This document shows positions 16,482 to 24,574 of a stretch of DNA of 64,000 bases, in pieces. Position 1 is the stretch's first letter. Every line of letters begins with the position of its first letter. The DNA is from G965233625 sp965233625 (GTDB taxonomy: Bacteria; Planctomycetota; Planctomycetia; Pirellulales; Pirellulaceae), in contig OZ247499.1 in assembly GCA_965233625.1 (NCBI GenBank), forward strand, positions 4,402,001 through 4,466,000, in the 5' to 3' direction. Position numbers and translations under genes: made by a program. The notes beneath the pieces are model-generated. The model was not told the DNA's origin. It saw nothing but the letters and a program-made list of their open reading frames with translations, and ran no database searches.

Positions 16482-17000
16482 ATGAGCGACGTGCAAAAAA
16501 CCGCCACGGCATTTCACACCGCGCTGGACTGGTTCGCGGTCTTGTGGGAAGGCGACGCCATTGCGCGGCTGGCCTTCGGACATTCCTCGCCGGCAGCTGC
16601 TTTGAAACAGATCGAAGCGCAAAGCTACGTCGCAGATCATTTAAACAGCAAGCAGAAGAAGCTCGTCACGCGGCTAAAAAAATACGCCGGCGGCGGCAGC
16701 GATGATTTTGCCGATGTGCCGGTTGTCACCGCGCACATGACCGATTTTCAGCTGCGCGTCGTAGAAGCCTGCCGGGCCGTTTCCTGCGGCGCCACGGCCA
16801 CCTACGGCGAACTGGCAGCCGAAGCCGGTTCACCCCGCGCCGCACGCGCCGTGGGCAGCGTGATGGCGAAAAATCGCGTGCCGCTGATCATCCCCTGCCA
16901 TCGCATCACTGGCGCCTGTAAGATGCCGGGCGGGTATTCAGCGCCGGGTGGTCTCGACACCAAGCTGAAACTGCTCAAACTCGAAGGCGCCCGGTTATAG
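16482..17000 (+). CDS. Methylated-DNA--[protein]-cysteine S-methyltransferase
   Basis: A suicide DNA-repair enzyme that moves the alkyl group from O6-alkylguanine to its own cysteine. The active-site motif is VPLIIPCHRITGA, and the helix-turn-helix containing TYGELAAEAGSPRAARAVGSVM precedes it. The N-terminal ribonuclease-H-like half is short and divergent. The 172-residue length is normal for Ogt-type enzymes. ATG at 16482 is preferred over the TTG at 16476. No Ada-type regulator or alkB neighbour is visible. Confidence 0.95.
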   Translation: MSDVQKTATAFHTALDWFAVLWEGDAIARLAFGHSSPAAALKQIEAQSYVADHLNSKQKKLVTRLKKYAGGGSDDFADVPVVTAHMTDFQLRVVEACRAVSCGATATYGELAAEAGSPRAARAVGSVMAKNRVPLIIPCHRITGACKMPGGYSAPGGLDTKLKLLKLEGARL

Positions 17001-17182
17001 CGGTTTATTTGCCCACAAACTGCTGCAATGAACACGTTCAGCAGCATTCTGCGGCGCCCAACGCATCAACCGGTTATGATGCGTAGACATTTATCTGGCG
17101 AAACTTTGGCCCCTTTGTGGGGTTAGGTCCGCTTGTTATCCCGGTATGTCATTATTTCTGTCCGTTTTACGAGGTGAATCAG

Positions 17183-18121
17183 ATGAAGAGGAACCATTCA
17201 CGCGCGTTTACGCTGGTGGAGCTGCTGGTGGTCATTGCCATCATCGGTGTACTGGTGGCGCTACTGTTGCCCGCGGTGCAAGCCGCCCGCGAAGCTGCCC
17301 GGCGCAGCTCTTGTAGCAACAAGCTGAAACAGATTGGCTTGGCGTTGCACAATTTCCACGACACCTACGGCCATTTTCCCGCCGGTTCAACTTCCGCGAA
17401 TAACTTGAATTTCGGCGATTCTGACTGGTGCTCCAAATATGGCTCCAACGAGTCCCGTGCCGGCTGGACCGTGATGATTCTGCCGTTTATGGAAGGCAAC
17501 AATCAGTACGATCAGTTCAATCTAACGGCGAAGTTCACAACCTCTTCAAACGTGCCGGGACACGCCGCCAATGAAGCGATGTTCCAGTCCACCAACGAAG
17601 CCTATGTGTGCCCGTCTGATGTGGCGGGTGGTCCTGGCAAAAATCACTTGAGCTATCTGGGCGTTATGGGCGGCGGACCGACCCCGGCGTGCAGCACCCA
17701 GGGCGGACAACGCGTGTTCTATCGCAACGGCATTCTGACCCACAACGAAGAACGCAGATTCGCCGCAATTACCGACGGCACATCGAACACCTATCTTGTT
17801 GGCGAGTCGAAATACATCCTGGCCGAAGGCGGCCGCACCGACAACATTCACTGCGGCTGGGCTTCCGGCGGTAAACTCGACTCCTACGGCGGCACCTATA
17901 CGTGTGCCGCGGCGAAGGAGCAGATCAACTCCATCACCGGCGGCGGCTCGACCCGCGATACGCTGAATATTATGAGCCGGCTGTTCGGCAGCTATCATCC
18001 CGGCGGCGCGCAGTTTGTGTACGGCGATGCTTCGGTGCACTTTGTTCCTGAAACCATTGATCTGGCCGTGCACCAGACCACCGCCATCCGCAACGATGGT
18101 CTTCCCGTAGGAGGCCCATAA
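17183..18121 (+). CDS. DUF1559 prepilin-type N-methylation protein (1)
   Basis: The start is ATG at 17183 with a GAGGTGA ribosome binding site. The N-terminus is a type IV prepilin signal (RAFTLVELLVVIAIIGVL), cut and methylated at F by prepilin peptidase in this class, followed by the DUF1559 helix PAVQAAREAARRSSC. The C-terminal H-X9-DG region reads HPGGAQFVYGDASVHFV, so the usual DG is DA here. DUF1559 proteins are massively expanded in planctomycetes and are probably pseudopilin-like surface or periplasmic proteins; exact function is unknown. A lipoprotein gene starts 4 nt after the stop, so the two are almost certainly co-transcribed. The same pairing occurs at 42680-44159. Confidence 0.93.
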   Translation: MKRNHSRAFTLVELLVVIAIIGVLVALLLPAVQAAREAARRSSCSNKLKQIGLALHNFHDTYGHFPAGSTSANNLNFGDSDWCSKYGSNESRAGWTVMILPFMEGNNQYDQFNLTAKFTTSSNVPGHAANEAMFQSTNEAYVCPSDVAGGPGKNHLSYLGVMGGGPTPACSTQGGQRVFYRNGILTHNEERRFAAITDGTSNTYLVGESKYILAEGGRTDNIHCGWASGGKLDSYGGTYTCAAAKEQINSITGGGSTRDTLNIMSRLFGSYHPGGAQFVYGDASVHFVPETIDLAVHQTTAIRNDGLPVGGP

Positions 18122-18125
18122 CCCG

Positions 18126-18524
18126 ATGATTCGCGCGATCTGTTTAACAACCTTCTATCTATCCGCCGCACTTTTGCCTCTGCTACTGGCTGGGTGCGGC
18201 GGCGGGCCCGTCAACTACCAGGTGTCAGGAACTGTCACCTACGATGGCAAGCCCGTGCCTGTCGGCGAAGTGGTGTTTGAACCCGACACCAGCAAAGGCA
18301 ACAACGGCCCCGGTAGTGTGGCCGACATCAAAGACGGCAAATACACCACCACCAGCGGCAAAGGCGTTGTCGGCGGCGCTTACATCATCCGCGTCACCGG
18401 TTTTGACGGCGTAATGACCAACCCCGAAGCAAGCTACGGCGCCGTGCTGTTTCCGCAGTACGAAGAACGCGTCGACCTGCCAGAAGGGACCACGGAAAAA
18501 AATATCGTCGTGCCGAAGAAGTAG
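18126..18524 (+). CDS. Small lipoprotein with carboxypeptidase-regulatory-like fold (1)
   Basis: A 132-residue protein. The signal peptide ends in a lipobox LLLAGCGGG (cysteine near residue 24). The mature part is one beta-sandwich with the planctomycete pattern SGTVTYDGKPVPVGEVVFEPD, then DIKDGKYTTTSGKGVVGGAYIIRV, resembling CarboxypepD_reg/transthyretin-like domains. It follows the DUF1559 gene by 4 nt. Its repeated pairing with DUF1559 genes suggests that the two products act together at the envelope (inference). Confidence 0.88.
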   Translation: MIRAICLTTFYLSAALLPLLLAGCGGGPVNYQVSGTVTYDGKPVPVGEVVFEPDTSKGNNGPGSVADIKDGKYTTTSGKGVVGGAYIIRVTGFDGVMTNPEASYGAVLFPQYEERVDLPEGTTEKNIVVPKK

Positions 18525-18556
18525 ACACGCATTCGACAATCCGGCAATCGACTCAT

Positions 18557-18578
18557 AGGGGCGGCTCAGGTCGCCCCT
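18557..18578 (+). terminator. Terminator-like hairpin between convergent genes
   Basis: Stem AGGGGCG / CGCCCCT with an 8-nt loop followed by TTCTATT. It lies 33 nt after the lipoprotein stop and 15 nt before the 3' end of the opposing gene, so it could terminate transcription from both sides. Confidence 0.6.
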
Positions 18579-18592
18579 TTCTATTGCGTCGC

Positions 18593-19657
18593 TCAAGCCA
18601 GATAGCGGTAGCCCAGTTCACCCGCCGCCCGGCAGCACCATGCGGGAGCGAATCGCAGGATACGGGAGGCGAAGCGGAATAGCGGAGAATCAACGCCGGC
18701 GCTGCCTGGCTCGCCCCGCAGGTAGCAGTCGTAAACAGTGCTTTCGACGGCGCCCCATTTGGATTTGAAACGCCGTAGACCTTCCTGACCGCAGCCAGAA
18801 ACGCCAAAGTCGAAACTTGTGCAGCCCTGGCTCCGCGCGATGCGGATACCGTGGTGCATCAGCAGATCGTTGGGCCGGTGCGAAAGAAACGCCTGATCCG
18901 AAGCGCTGTATTTACAGACAAATTTATCCTGATGATGCAGGAAAATCGCTGCCGCAATCGCCTTTTCGCCAAGCCGGATACGGCCCACAAATCCCAGCCC
19001 CGCTTCAAGCAGATGCTTCTGTAACCGCGCAAAGAAACTCCTGGGCTGAACCGGGGCGCCATGGCGGCTGCGCGTTTGCAGATGCAAGCGGTAGAAATCG
19101 TCCACGAAGCTGCGATCCGTCCCCGCGTCAAACTGCAAACCGTCTCTTGCAGCCTGGCGTAAATTCTGATGCAGCGTCCGCGGATAGCGTGCTTCTATCT
19201 GTTCAAGCGGCGGTTCTAAATCAATCAGATGCCTGACATAAGCTGCCACGTTGGTGGCGGGCTGCAACGGTTCGTCACAACGCAGCACCATCGACCGCAC
19301 ATCGCCGGGAAGCGTGTCTGCAAGTTGCCGTAGCAAGCCTTCTGCATCTTCCCGTCGGCGGTACAGGAACGGCACCACATCGGAGAACGGCAGACCCGAC
19401 ACCCGGCAACCGCGCCCCAGCACACGGCTTTTTATCAGTGGCAGGGCAGCCGCGATTTGTCCCGCCTCGTAGACGCCCCAGATCTGCAAGGTAAAACCGT
19501 ACTGATCGCGCAGCAGCTCCAACCAGCGGCGATGATGAAAAATAGTTGCCGCCGGATGAGAGCCGGCGTACTCCGCCCACTGATCCAACGTAAGCTGGCA
19601 TGGCTCAGACGCTGGACTTGCCAGGCTAAGCGAGAGGCCGCTTTCAAGTTGTTGCAT
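18593..19657 (-). CDS. GNAT acyltransferase, FemAB/BioF2-like (Acetyltransf_6)
   Basis: A 354-residue soluble protein with the two-half GNAT arrangement of FemAB-like proteins. The N-terminal half contains HHRRWLELLRDQYGF and LPLIKSRVLGRGCRVSGLPFSD. The C-terminal half contains EKAIAAAIFLHHQDKFVCKYSASD and LLMHHGIRIARSQGCTSFDFG, typical of the Acetyltransf_6 fold. Members transfer amino-acyl or acyl groups in envelope or exopolysaccharide synthesis, often near EPS genes. No such neighbours are here, so the substrate is open. No signal peptide or TM is visible. Confidence 0.82.
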   Translation of the reverse strand: MQQLESGLSLSLASPASEPCQLTLDQWAEYAGSHPAATIFHHRRWLELLRDQYGFTLQIWGVYEAGQIAAALPLIKSRVLGRGCRVSGLPFSDVVPFLYRRREDAEGLLRQLADTLPGDVRSMVLRCDEPLQPATNVAAYVRHLIDLEPPLEQIEARYPRTLHQNLRQAARDGLQFDAGTDRSFVDDFYRLHLQTRSRHGAPVQPRSFFARLQKHLLEAGLGFVGRIRLGEKAIAAAIFLHHQDKFVCKYSASDQAFLSHRPNDLLMHHGIRIARSQGCTSFDFGVSGCGQEGLRRFKSKWGAVESTVYDCYLRGEPGSAGVDSPLFRFASRILRFAPAWCCRAAGELGYRYLA

Positions 19658-19879
19658 ACGGGGTCGCCGCGGTCACCAGATTAGAACAAAACACAACGGA
19701 ATGTTTCATTACCCCATAGTTATTGGCGGCATCCGGCGTTTCAACTCATCATCATTATATTCTTAGTCAAGCTCGCAGATGCAGTATCAAACGCCGGTAG
19801 AATACACACCGGCAGCACAACACCTACAACCGCTGCGAACCCACCCAGGCAAGCACCACGATCAACTGGATAGATAACC

Positions 19880-20608
19880 ATGACACAGAATGAAAAGAAG
19901 ACGGCCGTTGTGACCGGCGCCAGTAAGGGGCTGGGCCTTGGCATTGCCAGGCTGCTGGCCGCGAATGGCTGGCATGTGGTGATCAACGCGCGGGGCGAAG
20001 ATCAGCTCCGGCAGGCGGAGCAGCAATTGCGGGCGGAGGGCGGCAGTGTTAGTGCGGTGGCGGGCGATGTTTCACAGGAAGCCGCGGTTGATGCGCTGTT
20101 TGCGCATGTGGCGGAGACGACGGGCGGTTGCGATCTGCTGGTGAATAACGCCGCGGTGTTCGATGGCGGGCCGCTGGAAGCGTTATCGCTTGAAGCGTGG
20201 GACCGGGTGATGAACATCAATCTGCGGGCGCCGTTTCTTTGCACCCGCGCGGCGCTGCGGATGATGAAGCCGCGCGGCAGCGGACGGATTATCAATATCG
20301 GCTCCATCGCCTCACAACGCGTGCGGCCAGAATCGGCGCCTTACGCCACCAGCAAACACGGCCTCTGGGGGCTGACCCAGGTCACCGCACTGGAAGGCCG
20401 CCAGTACGGCGTCACCTGCTGCTGCCTCAACCCCGGCAACATCCTGGTCGAGCGGCGGCACTCCGACAAGCCAGAAGATGCAGAACCCATGATGGCCGTC
20501 GAAGACGTCGCACAGACCGTCCTACTCATGGCCCAGTTGCCCCCCCACGTAGAAATGCTGCAAGCCACGGTGTTACCGCACCAGCAGATGTTTGTGGGGC
20601 GGGGGTAA
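19880..20608 (+). CDS. Short-chain dehydrogenase/reductase
   Basis: A classical SDR of 242 residues. It has the cofactor motif TGASKGLGLGIAR, the structural NNAAVF motif, the catalytic serine in INIGSIASQ and the catalytic YATSK tetrad region. The C-terminal PGNILVERRHSD replaces the usual PG-substrate loop. An arginine after the second strand (INARGEDQL) suggests NADP(H) preference (inference). The substrate is unknown. The next gene starts 29 nt downstream. Confidence 0.93.
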   Translation: MTQNEKKTAVVTGASKGLGLGIARLLAANGWHVVINARGEDQLRQAEQQLRAEGGSVSAVAGDVSQEAAVDALFAHVAETTGGCDLLVNNAAVFDGGPLEALSLEAWDRVMNINLRAPFLCTRAALRMMKPRGSGRIINIGSIASQRVRPESAPYATSKHGLWGLTQVTALEGRQYGVTCCCLNPGNILVERRHSDKPEDAEPMMAVEDVAQTVLLMAQLPPHVEMLQATVLPHQQMFVGRG

Positions 20609-20637
20609 AGGTAGCTGGCGATCACCAGGAATCAGAC

Positions 20638-21141
20638 ATGCAGCGCACTCTCTACTTCAATTTCAACGAAAATACGACGACATGGCAAACCGTTCCGGAC
20701 TCGCTATGGCGTTCGCTTCTTCAAGATTACTTTTTGATCGACAATGACTTTTTCGGGTTAAAAGGACTCTCATCTGTCGAGGACGTTCACACCTTCGGCA
20801 TTTTGCAGGACTTCCCAATGGAACCGGCGGGCAAAAGCTCGTATCAGCCGTACTGTATTCCAGCTAGCGTTAAGAACGTAGATGAATACTCAGAGTCAGT
20901 CCTACTTTTCCCGTTTGATGAGCAGGCAATGAAGGCACTGAGTCACATCAGCCTTGGTGAGCTTTACCCTGACAACGAATTCATCCCCACCGAAGAAATC
21001 GTCTTTTTCAGGGATGGTAAGATTCTTGCAACTGCTTCAAATATCGACAATCACATTCGGTTCTATTCGCTGACTTACCGTGACTTGAAGTTGCTCACGA
21101 GTTACGGCCCCGGTGTCCGTCGTGGCCTTCTGGAGAATTAG
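20638..21141 (+). CDS. Unrecognised 167-residue protein
   Basis: ATG at 20638 has an AGGA ribosome binding site 9-12 nt upstream (ATCACCAGGAATCAGACATG). The same frame extends upstream through the SDR gene only as an overlap without coding sense. The product begins MQRTLYFNFNENTTTWQTVP and is acidic and aromatic-rich, with no signal peptide, membrane helix or cysteine motif. I do not recognise a family. Codon use is more AT-rich than that of the SDR before it, which may indicate a different origin. It could be co-transcribed with the SDR (29 nt gap). Confidence 0.7.
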   Translation: MQRTLYFNFNENTTTWQTVPDSLWRSLLQDYFLIDNDFFGLKGLSSVEDVHTFGILQDFPMEPAGKSSYQPYCIPASVKNVDEYSESVLLFPFDEQAMKALSHISLGELYPDNEFIPTEEIVFFRDGKILATASNIDNHIRFYSLTYRDLKLLTSYGPGVRRGLLEN

Positions 21142-21170
21142 CCACGACGAGGAAGCAGCGTTCAAATGTG

Positions 21171-21647
21171 CTACTTCAGCACATCGGTCAGAAATCGATA
21201 GGTGCTGCCGTAGACGCCTTCGAGGGTGCTGGCTCGGGGGCCGGCGACGTTGAGGACGACGATGTTGTTTTCGCGGAGCCAGGCTTGCACTTTTAGCGGG
21301 TCGGGGTTGTCGTCGAAGTCGACCAGCATGTGCGGTTTACCAGCCTGATGGGCCAGCTGCCGGGTGAGTTCGGTGCCGCCGCTGATTGGGCCATCGTGCA
21401 GGATGAGGGTGCCGTCGGAATCGCGGACGTTATAACGCGTCCGGGTGTGGTACTTCCACGAACGGGTTTCCTGCATCTTGTAACGGTAGTCCAGCCGGCC
21501 ATCTTCGGCCCGCCGGCCGCGTGGCACCCAGCCGCCATGCTGATAGCCCAATTCCATCGCCACATCTAACGCCGCACGATCAACACCTGTCTGGGCGCCG
21601 GAAATAACGCGGATCACGCCGGTGGCTTTTGTATCTGAAGTAGACAT
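21171..21647 (-). CDS. Putative molybdenum-carrier-like Rossmann protein
   Basis: A 158-residue protein starting at ATG 21647, with GGAGAGTGAA just upstream. Motifs SGAQTGVDRAALDVAMELG and GGWVPRGRRAEDG, followed by SDGTLILHDGPISGGTELT, match the MoCo_carrier (Pfam PF12694) family, a Rossmann-like nucleotide or cofactor-binding fold related to the TIR/SLOG group. Binding of molybdenum cofactor is inferred from a few members. No molybdenum genes are nearby. The gene converges with the unknown gene at 20638. Confidence 0.82.
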   Translation of the reverse strand: MSTSDTKATGVIRVISGAQTGVDRAALDVAMELGYQHGGWVPRGRRAEDGRLDYRYKMQETRSWKYHTRTRYNVRDSDGTLILHDGPISGGTELTRQLAHQAGKPHMLVDFDDNPDPLKVQAWLRENNIVVLNVAGPRASTLEGVYGSTYRFLTDVLK

Positions 21648-21952
21648 TTCACTCTCCAAAACTGTCGGGCCTTACATCATGTGCAGATGTACACGTTTTC
21701 TTCAAGGGCAGATGAGATTTACGTTGCACCTTGATTCCTGCGGCAATCCGCATCGGGCCTTCCCTTTTTCTGCTTAAATCGATTGTGTGCGTATTTCAAT
21801 ATCCTTGTAGGAATGGCAGGTAGCGATACGATAGATGTTGCACTGTGGCGTTGCCGGGCAATTAACAGTGATGTTAGTGAAGCAAATCTTGCCACAGTCA
21901 GACTCCTCATCCAAAGAAACATCGCGTTTCACATATTGTAAGGGCCGCCGGG
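21648..21952. promoter_or_regulatory. Divergent intergenic region
   Basis: This 305-nt gap separates the starts of the MoCo-carrier-like gene (minus) and the FHA gene (plus), so both promoters should be inside. It is AT-richer than its surroundings. Short minus-strand frames at 21719-21959 have no family features. I see no palindrome or operator that I can name. Confidence 0.4.
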
Positions 21953-22906
21953 ATGCCAACCACCATTTCAGGAAGACAGACTTCTGTCATTCGCTACGGC
22001 GATAAGCACGCAGAATTTGCCGGTATCAGCGAAGTGAACCAGGGTCATCCCTACGCGTCCGAAGCCGCGATTGTCTGGTACCAGGGCGCCCGCGACCTGC
22101 GATTCGTACGCGTGGTTAACCTCAACACCTGCCGCAACCGCGCTGGCAGCATCCTTTTGACAACACCTGGCCGTGTCGTCGGTTATGCACAACTGGGCCC
22201 CGAAGCCAAACCAGATGCAGCCACCGGCCGTTTCCTGCGGCGCGTGTTTTACGTGCTGGCAGAAGACGCCGCGTTGCAGAACGGAGGCAAACCGCCCTCC
22301 AATGCGGTCGATCCGCAACGCATCGCCCCGCGCCTGTATATGGAGCGGATGACCAGCGAACAGCCCCGCACGCAGCAGGCCCAGCACGACAGCGACGGGC
22401 TGGACCAGGTTGATATCGATACGCTGCTGGAAGGCGATCTGGCCTCTGCGGCGGACACTGGCATCGATGCCAAAGCCAATGCGGCCGCCCAGCAGAAGCT
22501 GCAGCAAGAGGCCGAATCTTCCGACTACGGCTATCTCGACCCGATTGGCGGCGGCGACCCCGTCCCGCTCCGCAAAGACAAGCTCACCATCGGGCGTTCG
22601 TCCCGCAGCGATATCGTGCTGGCGTTCAAAAACATCTCCGCCCGGCACTGCGAGCTGACCCTCAAATCCGGCTACTGGTTTGTTGAAGACAAGAACAGCA
22701 CCAACGGTGTGAAGATCAACGGACACAAGATCGAGCCAGAAACCAGCCGCCGTTTAGATCCCGGCGCCAAGATCAGCATCGGAAAACACTTCTACACCAT
22801 CCAGTATTCCCCCGACGCCCTCGGCGCCGACGGCATCCCACCCGCCGAAGAAACCTCACGCGAATTCCTCGGCGTATCCCTGCTCAACCGCATCGGCCTG
22901 GGTTAA
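21953..22906 (+). CDS. FHA-domain protein
   Basis: A 317-residue protein with a C-terminal forkhead-associated domain at about residues 205-285: LTIGRSSRSDIVL (conserved GR and S), ISARHCELTL (SxxH) and DKNSTNGVKING (NxT/NG). FHA domains bind phosphothreonine. The N-terminal 130 residues form an unrecognised conserved domain (NQGHPYASEAAIVWYQ). A glutamine/alanine-rich linker joins the two. FHA proteins are frequent T6SS regulators, and tssA begins 1.7 kb downstream on the same strand. However, two unrelated minus-strand genes intervene and the FHA is C-terminal, unlike TagH/Fha, so a T6SS role is only a possibility. Confidence 0.85.
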   Translation: MPTTISGRQTSVIRYGDKHAEFAGISEVNQGHPYASEAAIVWYQGARDLRFVRVVNLNTCRNRAGSILLTTPGRVVGYAQLGPEAKPDAATGRFLRRVFYVLAEDAALQNGGKPPSNAVDPQRIAPRLYMERMTSEQPRTQQAQHDSDGLDQVDIDTLLEGDLASAADTGIDAKANAAAQQKLQQEAESSDYGYLDPIGGGDPVPLRKDKLTIGRSSRSDIVLAFKNISARHCELTLKSGYWFVEDKNSTNGVKINGHKIEPETSRRLDPGAKISIGKHFYTIQYSPDALGADGIPPAEETSREFLGVSLLNRIGLG

Positions 22907-22995
22907 ACGGCGGGTGACTAGTTACGCGGAAAAGATTCTCAAATTCTAATAAAGCCGACTGCGATTCACGCAACGGTTTTCCTTAGTCGCGCGAC

Positions 22996-23529
22996 TTAAC
23001 CCATCGTCGAAATTCTCTTTAGGCCAAATCGCGTGGTCGTCCGATGGTCGTTTATTCGAGTGTACCAATGTGTACCCTCAAGAGTTAGCGATACAGCAAA
23101 GTCAACAAATGCATCGAGTGCACCAATCCGCTGGACTTCGTTGTCTAGATTGTGAGCATAGACGGTTCCATCCGCCGATACCCAGAAGGGGCAGCCACAG
23201 TTGTCAGTGCACAAGTCGTAGATTGGTTCGGGCGGCGTCGGAGCATTTACGCCTTTGTACTGAGGCCCATTCGGATCGTATGCATGAAATGGAGCCGCGT
23301 CGAATAGACCGCCAGCGTATTCAGGAGGCCCACATTTCAAGCCGTAAAGTGGCATGTACCCATCGGGCAACACCGAACGACGCCAAGCCTCTGCGGTCCC
23401 ATCATCCATGACTCTCAGAGTGAGATTGCCGCTGACACGAAATTGACCAACGTATTCAACTTCGTAGAGTTCATCTGGTGAACCACTAAACCGGCTGAGC
23501 AGTTCTGCTTGACGTTGTTTTGCAGTCAT
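22996..23529 (-). CDS. Unrecognised 177-residue protein
   Basis: Begins MTAKQRQAELLSRFSGSPDE. It is soluble with no signal peptide; a cysteine cluster (DLCTDNCGCPFWVSADGTVY) near residue 110 is the only distinctive feature. Codon use is more AT-rich than that of the FHA and T6SS genes on either side. Its place next to a T6SS cluster would fit an immunity or cargo-associated gene, but there is no motif to support that. Confidence 0.6.
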   Translation of the reverse strand: MTAKQRQAELLSRFSGSPDELYEVEYVGQFRVSGNLTLRVMDDGTAEAWRRSVLPDGYMPLYGLKCGPPEYAGGLFDAAPFHAYDPNGPQYKGVNAPTPPEPIYDLCTDNCGCPFWVSADGTVYAHNLDNEVQRIGALDAFVDFAVSLTLEGTHWYTRINDHRTTTRFGLKRISTMG

Positions 23530-23660
23530 AGCAAATTATTTCCAGTCCACGATTGATGTTACTGTTCGCATGACCGTGGTAGCTACTTGGATTTCAACCA
23601 GACCAGCGGAACTAAACCGAAGCCGACGCTGACACGCGGACCTAAGTGCGATATCGTGAA

Positions 23661-24062
23661 TTAAGGTAATTCTAAGGTATCGCCATCAGGTTTTCTCAGA
23701 CTGAACGTAGCCTTACCACGATGTTCAGATGCTAAACAAGCAGCATGTAGTCCCCCATCCTGCCAGAGTGACAATGAAACCTCCTTTTCGTTGCAAATCG
23801 CCCGGAAAAGCGGTTGGCACTTACTGTCAAACATACAAATAATTGAACTGTCATTATGAACTTGAAGCGTGATCCGAGGTGCGGCATCTGAGCCAAGGAA
23901 GTGCATAACGGCTCCTTTGTCATCTCCCCAGATCTGTGCGCACTCTTTACCTGACTGCCCCACGATTTTTAATACGCGAGTTTCGAGGACATCCGTTTTC
24001 TGATTTTTCTTCGAATGCGACTTCTTCTTAGTTGCTTTGGTTTTAGTCTTCTTCTTGCTCAT
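23661..24062 (-). CDS. Unrecognised small protein with lysine-rich N-terminus
   Basis: The start is placed at ATG 24062 (MSKKKTKTKATKKKS), giving 133 residues; a longer frame from a TTG at 24140 has no support. The first 25 residues are almost all lysine, threonine and serine. The remainder is a beta-rich domain (VLKIVGQSGKECAQIWGDD, ITLQVHNDSSIICMF) ending KPDGDTLELP. A basic N-terminus suggests nucleic-acid or membrane binding (inference). AT-rich codon use resembles the neighbouring 22996-23529 gene. Confidence 0.6.
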   Translation of the reverse strand: MSKKKTKTKATKKKSHSKKNQKTDVLETRVLKIVGQSGKECAQIWGDDKGAVMHFLGSDAAPRITLQVHNDSSIICMFDSKCQPLFRAICNEKEVSLSLWQDGGLHAACLASEHRGKATFSLRKPDGDTLELP

Positions 24063-24574
24063 GTTTTTTCCGAAGTGATAATAAAGCGAGTCCAGGTTTG
24101 GATCAATTTCTTGTTCGCGGGACTGAGCGGGACTACCCAAGTCATCAAGGTGCCTACTTTAGCAGGAAGACTACTCATTCCAACTTACGGCTTCTCTTCC
24201 AGTCCAAAGTAAGGCCATCCGTTGCTTCCTGCACCTTCGCCCATGCGGTTGCTGTGGAACACCCGGTGATCTACCGGGTGCGTGTCTTTAATAGCCCCCT
24301 TTCTTTCTCTGCTTTTTGCAGATTCTTCCGGCCCGTTTCTGCGGTGCGCGATGTGTGACCTATGGTTCTTTCAGACGCCTTGCTTGCGGCCGTCCGTATG
24401 GTGGCAGGCTGGCGCCGTGCAGCCGTAGCTTTCCGCACAAACCGCTATTCGCGGAAAACTTTGCGTAGCTTCGCGATAACCGCCGAAGGTTAAACGGTAC
24501 GCACACAGACAAACCGGCATGATCCCGGTTCCCACCTGAAGCCAGTTCCCACCTTAAAGCCTTTGACGACCAAC
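24063..24574. other. Intergenic region upstream of T6SS genes
   Basis: About 510 nt between the start of the lysine-rich gene (minus) and tssA (plus). It should hold the promoter of the tssA-tssB-tssC run. The clearest structure is the hairpin at 24260-24280. I see no convincing gene; overlapping short frames lack family features. Confidence 0.5.
24260..24280. promoter_or_regulatory. Perfect 7-bp hairpin upstream of T6SS genes
   Basis: CACCCGG / CCGGGTG with a 7-nt loop (TGATCTA). There is no T-run, so it is not a standard terminator on the plus strand. It could be a regulatory stem or operator in the leader region of tssA; this is inference. Confidence 0.4.

Noticed and set aside
21953..22906. 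FHA protein as the T6SS scaffold TagH/Fha
   Set aside because: The FHA domain is C-terminal rather than N-terminal, and two opposite-strand genes separate it from tssA. Only a loose association can be claimed.
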